NCBI GenBank assembly: GCA_021851465.1
Contig: JAJZDL010000111.1
Coordinates: 1-9,539 of the forward strand
Source: Acidobacteriota bacterium
Lineage (GTDB): Bacteria; Acidobacteriota; Terriglobia; Terriglobales; Acidobacteriaceae
Length of the DNA stretch: 9,539 nt
Direction of reading: 5' to 3'
The notes under the pieces were generated by a model. That model did no database searches. It saw only the letters and a list, made by a program, of their open reading frames with translations, and was not told the DNA's origin. Of this stretch, positions 1 to 5,811 are shown in pieces. The translations under genes were made by a program, and so were the position numbers. How positions within the stretch are numbered: position 1 is the stretch's first letter; every line of letters starts with the position of its first letter.

Positions 1-921
1 TGCGCGGGGGTGGTGCGCGCGATCGACATTGTGCAGATCGCTCTGGAGACGTTTGGCGCGCCGATCTACGTTCGCAAGGAGATCGTGCATAACAGCTATG
101 TTGTGACTGACTTAGCGAAGAAAGGCGCGATCTTCGTAAACGAATTGGACGAGGTGCCGGAGGGCGCGCGGGTGATCTACTCGGCGCACGGGGTATCGCC
201 GGCGGTGCGGGAACATGCGCGGGAGCGGAAGCTGAAGGTGATCGACGCGACGTGCCCGCTGGTGACGAAGGTTCATCTGGAGGCGGTGAAGTTCTCGCGG
301 GAGGGCTACTCGCTGGTACTGGTGGGGCACCGCGACCATGAAGAGGTGGAGGGGACGCAGGGCGAGGCTCCGACGGTGACGCAGGTGGTATCGACTGTGG
401 AAGAGGTGGAGGAACTGGTGGTGCCGGACCCGAACAAGGTCGCGTACCTGACGCAGACGACGCTTTCACTGGACGAGGCGCGGTATATGATCGACGCGCT
501 GAAGCGGAAGTTTCCGAACATCGCCGGGCCCCATGCGCAGGACATCTGCTATGCGACGGAGAACCGTCAGGTTGCGGTGAAGAATGTGGCGCACGGAGCG
601 GACCTGGTGCTGGTGGTGGGGTCGAAGAACAGCTCAAACTCGAACCGGTTGGTGGAAGTGTCGAAGAACCTGGACACCAACTCATACCTGATCGATTCTG
701 CGGATGCGATCCAGACGGAGTGGCTTGTCGGGGTTAACACGGTTGCCGTAACGGCAGGCGCATCGGCCCCGGAGGTTGTGGTGCAGCATGTAGTCGACTA
801 TCTGCAGGAGATGGGGTACGGGTCTGTGGACGAGGTGGAGGTGATGCCTGAGAACGTGCGCTTTGGGTTGCCTCCAGAGATCGTGCAGGCAATTGCGTCT
901 GCCCCGCCGCCCGGCCAGTAG
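1..921 (+). CDS. ispH: 4-hydroxy-3-methylbut-2-enyl diphosphate reductase IspH (LytB), 5' end cut by window
   Basis: IspH is the last enzyme of the MEP pathway. It reductively dehydroxylates HMBPP to IPP and DMAPP in the cytoplasm using a [4Fe-4S] cluster. The reading frame is open from base 1, which starts at the codon for the first cluster cysteine (C-A-G-V-V-R, E. coli Cys12). About 11 or more N-terminal residues therefore lie outside the window, and the GTG at 10 is not the start. Counting base 1 as codon 1, all three cluster ligands are present: Cys1, Cys85 (DATCPLVTKVH) and Cys183 (DICYATENRQ). The active-site residues are also there: His30 (EIVHN), His63 (SAHGVS), His113 and Glu115 (GHRDHEEVEGT), the TQTTLS motif and VGSKNSSNSNRL. 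The spacing Cys1-Cys85 and Cys1-His113 matches E. coli exactly. The visible length of 306 residues fits the family. It lies 112 bases upstream of shc on the same strand, so precursor supply is next to the cyclase. Confidence 0.97.
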   Translation, partial: CAGVVRAIDIVQIALETFGAPIYVRKEIVHNSYVVTDLAKKGAIFVNELDEVPEGARVIYSAHGVSPAVREHARERKLKVIDATCPLVTKVHLEAVKFSREGYSLVLVGHRDHEEVEGTQGEAPTVTQVVSTVEEVEELVVPDPNKVAYLTQTTLSLDEARYMIDALKRKFPNIAGPHAQDICYATENRQVAVKNVAHGADLVLVVGSKNSSNSNRLVEVSKNLDTNSYLIDSADAIQTEWLVGVNTVAVTAGASAPEVVVQHVVDYLQEMGYGSVDEVEVMPENVRFGLPPEIVQAIASAPPPGQ

Positions 922-934
922 AGGGCAGAGCCAG

Positions 935-962
935 GCAGGCCAGCCTTTTGACAGAGGCCTGC
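935..962 (+). other. Imperfect hairpin after ispH, loop contains TTGACA
   Basis: A 7-bp perfect stem, GCAGGCC (935-941) with GGCCTGC (956-962), encloses a 14-base loop just after the ispH stop. There is no following T-run, so it is not a standard intrinsic terminator. The loop contains an exact TTGACA hexamer (948-953) that could be a -35 box for shc, but no good -10 hexamer sits 16-18 bases further on (around 970-977). Its role is uncertain. Confidence 0.3.
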
Positions 963-987
963 GAGCTGCCATTTCAGGCTGAACCTG

Positions 988-1009
988 CCGGGCGCGAGCG
1001 AGCGCCCGG
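988..1009 (+). promoter_or_regulatory. GC-rich hairpin in the shc leader
   Basis: A perfect 8-bp inverted repeat, CCGGGCGC (988-995) and GCGCCCGG (1002-1009), with a 6-base loop ends 24 bases before the shc ATG. In RNA it would form a very stable stem-loop. No T-run follows, so it is either a Rho-type or weak end for ispH, an mRNA 5' stabiliser, or a translation modulator for shc. The structure is seen directly; the function is inference. Confidence 0.35.
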
Positions 1010-1033
1010 AGATTATCAGAGAGTTAGCAATCT

Positions 1034-3067
1034 ATGAGCACATTTCCACGCAGTCCGAAGGCGGTGCCCGCGCAGCCGCGCTATGGGCGGATCGACCTTG
1101 GATTGGACAAGGTATCGGCGTGCATTGAACGGGCGACGGAGTGGCTGCTGGGCCGGCAGCACCCGGAGGGCTACTGGTGCGGCGAGCTGGAGGCCGACTC
1201 GATGCTGGAGTCGGACTACATCTTTCTGCATACCATGCTGGGCACGGGCGACCGCGGCAAGATGGAGCGCGCGGTGAACGAGATTCTGCGCCACCAGAAC
1301 GCGGACGGCGGGTGGAGCATCTATCCCAACGGGCCGTCGAACATATCCCTGGGGGTAAAGGCGTACCTGGCGTTGAAGCTGATGGGCTGGACGGCGGACC
1401 ATCCGGTGCTGGTGAAGGCGCGGGAGTGGATCCTGGCGCACGGTGGAGTGACCGAGGTGAACACGTTCACCAAGATCTACCTGTGCACACTGGGGCAGTA
1501 CGACTACAACGCCGTGCCGGCGGTGCCGCCGGAGATCATCCTTTTCCCCAACTGGTTCTACTTCAACATCTACGAGATATCGTCGTGGTCGCGCGCGATC
1601 CTGGTGCCGCTTTCGATCGCGTATGCGAAGAAGCCGTTCAAGAAGCTGCCGCCGGAGCAGGGGATTGATGAGTTGTTTGTGGGTGGGCGCGAGAATGCGG
1701 ATCTGCGGCTGAAGTGGGACCGCAAACAACTGATCGGGTGGCGGAACTTCTTTCTGCTGCTGGACCGGATGACGCACTGGTTCGAGCGCATCCACATCCG
1801 TCCGCTGCGCAAGATGGCGCTGAAGAAGGCGGAGAAGTGGCTGCTGGAGCGCTTCGAGATGTCGGACGGGCTGGGCGCGATCTATCCGGCGATGCTGAAT
1901 GCGATTGTGGCGCTGGCCTGCCTGGGGTACACGCAGGACGATCCCCAGTTCATCCGGGCCATGGACGAGTTCGAGAAGCTGGGCATCGACTGCCCGGAGG
2001 GCGAACCGAATTATCCGACGCCGACGTTTCGGATGCAGCCGTGCATGTCCCCTGTGTGGGACACGGCGTATGCGGTGTATGTGCTGGGCGAGGCGGGAGT
2101 GGGAAAGAATGACCCCAGGCTGCTGAAGGCGGCGGATTGGCTTCTGTCCAAGGAGGTGCGCCACAAGGGCGACTGGGCGGAGAGCGTGAAGGACGTGGCG
2201 CCGGGCGGCTGGTACTTCGAGTTCAACAACGAGTTCTATCCGGATGTGGACGATTCGGCGCAGGTGCTGCTGGCGTTGAACCAGGTACGCAACCCGCGGG
2301 AGCGGTATCAACATACGATCTCGCAGCGCGCGCTGGACTGGATCTTTGCGATGCAGTGCAAGAACGGCGGCTGGGCGAGCTTCGACCGCGACAACACCAA
2401 GATGATCTTCCAGTACATCCCGTTTGCCGACCACAACGCGATGCTGGACCCGCCGACGGTGGACATCACGGGGCGAATTCTGGAGATGCTGGCGGCCTAC
2501 GGCTACACGCGGCGCGACAAGCGAGTGGAGTCCGCAGTGCAGTTTGTGCTTCGGGAACAGGAGCCGGACGGGAGTTGGTTCGGGCGCTGGGGCGTGAACT
2601 ACCTGTACGGAACGTTTCTGGTGCTGCGCGGGCTGGAGGCGATGGGCATGTGGAGCCATGAGACGCCGATCGTGCAGGCGGCGGAGTGGATCCGCATGGT
2701 GCAGAACGCGGACGGTGGATGGGGCGAGACGTGCGAGAGCTACGACGACCCCGGACAGCGCGGCATCGGGCCGAGCACGCCGTCGCAGACGGCATGGGCA
2801 GTGCTGGGCCTGCTGGCGGCGGGCGACACGCGGTCGGACTCGGTGGCCAAGGGAATTCGCTGGCTGGTGTCGAAGCAGACGCCGAGCGGGACCTGGGAGG
2901 AGTCCGCGGAGGGGCGCAACGGCGAGGCCATTTACACCGGGACGGGGTTCCCACGCGTGTTCTATCTGGCCTACCACCTGTACCGCGACTATTTTCCGCT
3001 GCTGGCGTTGACGACTTACAGGCGGGTGATGGAGCGGGAGGTAGGAGCGGAGCAGGCATTATTATGA
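1034..3067 (+). CDS. shc: Squalene-hopene cyclase (HpnF)
   Basis: This enzyme cyclises squalene in one step to the pentacyclic hopanoids hopene (diploptene) and hopanol (diplopterol). It is a monotopic inner-membrane enzyme with two alpha-barrel domains. The 677 residues match the usual family length of about 630-720. The class II catalytic acid motif DxDD is present as DVDD at residues 404-407 (FYPDVDDSAQ). The SPVWDT motif lies at 339-344. Several QW repeats that brace the barrels are visible: QHPEGYW (42-48), QNADGGW (88-94), QCKNGGW (441-447), QEPDGSW (509-515), QNADGGW (557-563) and QTPSGTW (615-621). The C-terminal FPRVFYLAYHLYRDYFPLLAL segment is typical of SHC and argues for an intact gene. 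The ATG at 1034 has only a weak purine-rich stretch (AGAGAG, 1018-1023) upstream. The gene follows ispH and precedes the hpnH-hpnA-hpnG block, as expected for the first hopanoid-specific step. Confidence 0.98.
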   Translation: MSTFPRSPKAVPAQPRYGRIDLGLDKVSACIERATEWLLGRQHPEGYWCGELEADSMLESDYIFLHTMLGTGDRGKMERAVNEILRHQNADGGWSIYPNGPSNISLGVKAYLALKLMGWTADHPVLVKAREWILAHGGVTEVNTFTKIYLCTLGQYDYNAVPAVPPEIILFPNWFYFNIYEISSWSRAILVPLSIAYAKKPFKKLPPEQGIDELFVGGRENADLRLKWDRKQLIGWRNFFLLLDRMTHWFERIHIRPLRKMALKKAEKWLLERFEMSDGLGAIYPAMLNAIVALACLGYTQDDPQFIRAMDEFEKLGIDCPEGEPNYPTPTFRMQPCMSPVWDTAYAVYVLGEAGVGKNDPRLLKAADWLLSKEVRHKGDWAESVKDVAPGGWYFEFNNEFYPDVDDSAQVLLALNQVRNPRERYQHTISQRALDWIFAMQCKNGGWASFDRDNTKMIFQYIPFADHNAMLDPPTVDITGRILEMLAAYGYTRRDKRVESAVQFVLREQEPDGSWFGRWGVNYLYGTFLVLRGLEAMGMWSHETPIVQAAEWIRMVQNADGGWGETCESYDDPGQRGIGPSTPSQTAWAVLGLLAAGDTRSDSVAKGIRWLVSKQTPSGTWEESAEGRNGEAIYTGTGFPRVFYLAYHLYRDYFPLLALTTYRRVMEREVGAEQALL

Positions 3068-3092
3068 TCTTTGAAACTCGATCTATAAGTCG

Positions 3093-3188
3093 TGAGCGAT
3101 AAGCCATAAGATGCGAGCTGCGATTTTGAACCTTGAGCGATAAGCTATTAGCGATAGGCTATAAGATATGAGCTATGCGCTATAAGTT
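3093..3188 (+). repeat. Degenerate tandem repeats built from GCGATAAGCTATAAG-like units
   Basis: This A+T-richer stretch after shc is built from variants of one short unit. TGAGCGATAAGC occurs exactly at 3093-3104 and 3134-3145. AGCGATAAGCTAT is followed at once by the near copy AGCGATAGGCTAT (about 3136-3162). CATAAGATGCGAGCT (3105-3119) is echoed by TATAAGATATGAGCT (3160-3174), and a last CTATAAGT is at 3180-3187. Units repeat at irregular spacings of about 13-14, 41 and 54 bases, so the array looks like slippage or duplication of a low-complexity word. No reading frame is apparent and the base composition differs sharply from the flanking genes. The many TATAAG/GATAAG hexamers resemble -10 boxes, but I find no well-spaced -35 partner. 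Confidence 0.7.
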
Positions 3189-3252
3189 GTCAGTTATTGG
3201 ACGCTAGAACTTATCTTCGGCCATGACTGGATTTATGGGCCGCAGTGAAGAT

Positions 3253-3257
3253 GGAGG
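3253..3257 (+). promoter_or_regulatory. Ribosome binding site deciding the start of the BI-1-like gene
   Basis: GGAGG stands 7 bases before the ATG at 3265. This supports that start over the upstream in-frame ATGs at 3223 and 3235, whose extra residues (MTGFMGRSEDGGRA) do not resemble the family N-terminus. Confidence 0.7.
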
Positions 3258-3264
3258 CAGAGCA

Positions 3265-4035
3265 ATGGCACTGATGAAGACATCCAATCCGGCGCTGGGC
3301 GAGAAGACCTTTGGCGACCTTGCGCGCGCGCAGTACGGAGGCACCATCGATGCGGTGGGCCGGATGACGCTGAACGGCACGGTGAACAGGACCGGCATTC
3401 TGCTGCTGTGTGCGGTCGCCACGGCGAGTTGGACGTGGCACCTGTTTCTCCAGTCGCGCGAGATGGCGGCTGTCGAGCCGCTGATGCTGGGCGGCCTGTT
3501 TGGCGGATTGATCTTCGCCATGGCCACGATCTTCAAGAAGGAGTGGTCTCCCGTGACGGCCCCGATCTATGCGCTGCTTGAGGGGTTGGTGCTGGGCGGC
3601 GTGTCGGCGGCCTTCGACCTGCGCTATCCCGGCCTTGCGATCCAGGCGGTGGGCCTGACCTTCGGCACACTCTTTGTGCTTCTGCTGGCCTACAGCTCGG
3701 GATGGATCAAGGTCACGGACAAGATGCGGCTGGGAATTGTAGCGGCGACTGGCGGGATAATGGTGTTTTACCTGCTGCAGATGCTGCTGGGGTTCTTTGG
3801 GTTCCACTTCAGCGCGATCAACGGCTCCGGGGCGATCGGGATCGGCTTCAGCCTGGTTGTGGTGGCGGTCGCCGCGCTGAACCTGGTGCTGGACTTCGAT
3901 TTTATCGAGCAGGGGGTGCGGGTGGGCGCGCCGAAGTATATGGAGTGGTATGGGGCGTTCGGGATCATGGTCACGCTTGTGTGGCTGTATCTGGAGATGC
4001 TGCGGCTGCTCTCCAAGCTACGCAGCCGGAATTGA
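3265..4035 (+). CDS. Bax inhibitor-1/YccA family seven-helix membrane protein
   Basis: This is an inner-membrane protein of the BI-1-like (TMBIM/YccA) superfamily, some members of which are pH-sensitive calcium leak channels. The bacterial subgroup seen here has no settled role. The protein has 256 residues with this start. A short cytoplasmic N-terminus carries the subgroup signature SNPALGEKTF (7-16). Seven hydrophobic helices follow at about 44-62, 73-90, 97-118, 124-147, 155-180, 190-213 and 227-250. The end of helix 6 carries the acidic LDFDFIEQG motif (208-216), the kind of position where family members keep functional aspartates. It lies between shc and hpnH on the same strand, but a repeat-filled leader precedes it and a 113-base gap with a possible promoter follows, so it may be its own transcription unit. 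A role in hopanoid metabolism is not shown by the sequence. The family call is from motif memory and hydropathy. Confidence 0.88.
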   Translation: MALMKTSNPALGEKTFGDLARAQYGGTIDAVGRMTLNGTVNRTGILLLCAVATASWTWHLFLQSREMAAVEPLMLGGLFGGLIFAMATIFKKEWSPVTAPIYALLEGLVLGGVSAAFDLRYPGLAIQAVGLTFGTLFVLLLAYSSGWIKVTDKMRLGIVAATGGIMVFYLLQMLLGFFGFHFSAINGSGAIGIGFSLVVVAVAALNLVLDFDFIEQGVRVGAPKYMEWYGAFGIMVTLVWLYLEMLRLLSKLRSRN

Positions 4036-4061
4036 TATTTGCAGTAGAAGGCACTTATAGA
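4032..4061 (+). promoter_or_regulatory. Candidate sigma70-type promoter for the hpnH operon
   Basis: TTGATA (4032-4037) and TATAGA (4056-4061) are separated by 18 bases. This is 5/6 and 4/6 agreement with the consensus, in an A+T-richer gap after the BI-1-like gene. Transcription would start near 4068 and leave a leader of about 80 bases before hpnH. The -35 overlaps the stop codon of the preceding gene. This is inferred from hexamers only. Confidence 0.35.
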
Positions 4062-4134
4062 AAGAACCAGTAGGTGGAGTGATTCTGGACGGCTGCATTT
4101 TTAAGTTTTGAATGATTGGTGTCCCCAACGGGAG

Positions 4135-4140
4135 AGGAGA
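4135..4140 (+). promoter_or_regulatory. Ribosome binding site deciding the hpnH start
   Basis: AGGAGA, within a longer purine run at 4131-4140, lies 8 bases before the ATG at 4149. It supports that ATG over the in-frame TTG at 4116, which has no such site and would add residues unlike HpnH. Confidence 0.7.
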
Positions 4141-4148
4141 ACCATAAG

Positions 4149-5297
4149 ATGGCAGTGCCGATCTCGCAAGCCTGGACCGTCGCGACGTATGTGCTGAAGC
4201 AGAAGTTGAAGGGGCGCAAGCGGTACCCTCTGGTGCTGATGCTGGAGCCGCTCTTCCGCTGCAACCTGGCGTGCGCCGGGTGCGGCAAGATCCAGTATCC
4301 AGCACATATCCTAAAGACCGATCTGACGCCGGAGGAGTGCTTCAAGGCGGTGGAGGAGTGTGGCGCGCCGATGGTCTCCATTCCCGGCGGGGAGCCGTTG
4401 CTGCATCCGCAGATGCCGGAGATTGTGGCCGGCCTGGTGGCGCGCAAGAAGTACGTCTACATGTGCACCAACGCGCTGCTGCTGAAACAGAAGCTGCACC
4501 TGTTTACGCCGAGCAAGTACCTCTCGTTCTCTGTGCATGTGGATGGCCAGCGCGAGCACCACGACTTGTCCGTGTGCCGCGAGGGCGGGTACGACATTGC
4601 GATGGAGGGCGTGAAGGCCGCCGTGGCCGCGGGCTTCCGCGTGACGACCAATACGACGCTCTTCGACGGGGCCGACCCGAACAGCGTGCGCGCGCACTTC
4701 GACGAGATGATGGCGGCGGGGGTGGAGAGCATGATGGTGTCGCCGGGCTACACCTACGAGAAGGCGCCGGACCAGAACCATTTTCTGGGCAAGGCGCGTT
4801 CGCGGCGGCTCTTCCGCGCGATCCTGTCGAACCGCAAGAAGAGCTGGGAGTTCAATACTCATCCGCTGTTTTCGGAGTACCTGATGGGGAAACGGAACTT
4901 CGAGTGCACGCCGTGGGGGATGCCGACGTTCTCGATCTTCGGTTGGCAGAAGCCGTGCTACCTGTTGCAGGACGGGTACGCCGACACCTTCCAGGATCTG
5001 CTGGACTCGGTGGAGTGGCAGAACTACGGCGCGAAGAGCGGGAACCCGAAGTGCGCGAACTGCATGGTGCACTCGGGGCACGAGGCCTCTGCGGTGGACT
5101 ACAACTTCAGCTCGCTGAAGGGATTTCTGGTGACGGCGAAGAAGTATGTCTTCCCGTCGCAGTATAAGGATGCGGACGCGCAGAAGCTGCTCAATGAATG
5201 GCCGAAGGCGCATCGTGAACCACTGGTGCAGATCGCCGCCGTGAATGCGGGTTCGACGGAGCAGGCCGCGGAGTTGCAGGGGGCCACGCGTGAGTAG
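4149..5297 (+). CDS. hpnH: Adenosyl-hopene transferase HpnH (radical SAM)
   Basis: HpnH is a radical SAM enzyme that adds the 5'-deoxyadenosyl radical to the isopropenyl end of diploptene. The product is adenosylhopane, the first C35 side-chain intermediate. The protein has 382 residues. The N-terminal MAVPISQAWTVATYVLKQKLKGRKRYPLVLMLEPLFRCNLACAGCG block is characteristic of the family. The cluster motif CX3CX2C is at Cys38, Cys42 and Cys45, followed by the SAM-binding IPGGEPLLHP (78-87). The C-terminal part (DUF3463-type extension) has conserved-looking cysteines at ECTPWG (253), KPC (270) and KCANC (302, 305). These may form an auxiliary metal site or stabilise the substrate pocket. The last 8 bases overlap the start of the following small gene, which implies translational coupling. 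The downstream hpnA and hpnG supply the next steps. Confidence 0.96.
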   Translation: MAVPISQAWTVATYVLKQKLKGRKRYPLVLMLEPLFRCNLACAGCGKIQYPAHILKTDLTPEECFKAVEECGAPMVSIPGGEPLLHPQMPEIVAGLVARKKYVYMCTNALLLKQKLHLFTPSKYLSFSVHVDGQREHHDLSVCREGGYDIAMEGVKAAVAAGFRVTTNTTLFDGADPNSVRAHFDEMMAAGVESMMVSPGYTYEKAPDQNHFLGKARSRRLFRAILSNRKKSWEFNTHPLFSEYLMGKRNFECTPWGMPTFSIFGWQKPCYLLQDGYADTFQDLLDSVEWQNYGAKSGNPKCANCMVHSGHEASAVDYNFSSLKGFLVTAKKYVFPSQYKDADAQKLLNEWPKAHREPLVQIAAVNAGSTEQAAELQGATRE

Positions 5298-5727
5298 CTT
5301 GACGGAGGCGGAAAAGAGATCGGCGCAGGTGAACGCGGACGAGATGGAGATTGCGGCGGGGCACGCGCGCGAGCAGCTCGAGGGCTGGGTGCCGGAGCTG
5401 GCCGACGAGGACGATGTGCGCGAGGCGCTGGAGAAGGCGTTCGACTACCGCGGCGACATCACGGTGACGCGCAAGGACGGCAGCCAGGTGCAGGGGTATC
5501 TCTTCGACCGGCGCAGCGGCACCACGCTGGAGACGTCGTATGTGCGCATCATTCCGACGAACGAGAAGGCCAAGTTGAACATTGCCTATTCGGAGATTGC
5601 GGCGCTGGCGTTTACCGGGCGCGACAATGCGGCGGGGAAGACCTTCGAGGCGTGGGTGAAGAAATACTGGGAGAAGAAGGCGGCGGGGGAGAAGAACATC
5701 CAGATCGAGCCGGAGAAGCTGGACTAG
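5290..5727 (+). CDS. Conserved-looking small protein of unknown function, overlaps hpnH
   Basis: I do not recognise a named family. The GTG at 5290 is chosen because AGGGGG (5278-5283) lies 6 bases before it. A further upstream ATG at 5245 lies inside hpnH and would give an arginine-rich shadow peptide. The resulting 145-residue protein is charged and soluble, with no signal peptide or membrane segment. Residues 1-50 look helical and acidic (EMEIAAGHAREQLEGWVPELADEDDVREALEKA). Residues 51-110 look like a small beta-barrel (FDYRGDITVTRKDGSQVQGYLFDR, then YVRIIPTNEKAKLNIAYSEIAALAFTGRD). Residues 111-133 form a final helix (AAGKTFEAWVKKYWEKKAAGE). The strand pattern of a glycine turn, then GYLFDR, then a hydrophobic AYSEIAALAFTG strand recalls Sm/SH3-like barrels; this is an inference from pattern only. 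The 8-base overlap with hpnH suggests co-expression and possibly a partner or regulator of hopanoid enzymes. Confidence 0.85.
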   Translation: MSSLTEAEKRSAQVNADEMEIAAGHAREQLEGWVPELADEDDVREALEKAFDYRGDITVTRKDGSQVQGYLFDRRSGTTLETSYVRIIPTNEKAKLNIAYSEIAALAFTGRDNAAGKTFEAWVKKYWEKKAAGEKNIQIEPEKLD

Positions 5728-5774
5728 GATTTTTCACGGCAAATGCAGATGCATCGCTGCCGACGAACTACGGT

Positions 5775-5802
5775 GATTCTTCACTGCGTTCAGAATGACA
5801 AC
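5775..5802 (+). repeat. Copy of a dispersed short intergenic repeat (reverse-strand form TGTCATTCTGA...GAAGAATC)
   Basis: Read on the - strand, the 28 bases are GTTGTCATTCTGAACGCA followed by GTGAAGAATC. I know this as a variant of a short repeat scattered through intergenic regions of many bacterial genomes, including Acidobacteria. Short arms ATTCT (5776-5780) and AGAAT (5792-5796) allow an imperfect hairpin. Translated on the + strand it gives ILHCVQNDN, a string often seen in spurious N-terminal extensions, which is a further reason to start hpnA at 5812. It ends 9 bases before the hpnA ATG. The family identification is from memory, and copy number in this genome cannot be seen here. Confidence 0.6.
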
Positions 5803-5811
5803 AGTTCAACC

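Noticed and set aside
1016..2977. A 653-codon open frame on the - strand opposite shc
   Set aside because: It is an antisense shadow of a high-GC gene: arginine/histidine/leucine-rich low-complexity translation with no recognisable motif, exactly opposite a complete squalene-hopene cyclase.
3093..3188. CRISPR array
   Set aside because: The repeats are short, imperfect and irregularly spaced, without unique spacers of constant length, and no cas gene is in the window.
3187..3216. Promoter TTGTCA-18-TTATCT before the BI-1-like gene
   Set aside because: The -10 hexamer matches consensus at only two positions, so support is too weak to list.
3223..3264. Longer N-terminus for the BI-1-like gene
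   Set aside because: The GGAGG ribosome site points to the ATG at 3265, and the added residues do not look like the family.
5743..5811. Longer N-terminus for hpnA starting at 5743
   Set aside because: The extra 23 residues are the translation of the dispersed repeat (ILHCVQNDN), while MKIFLTGATGFVG from 5812 is the normal Rossmann start.
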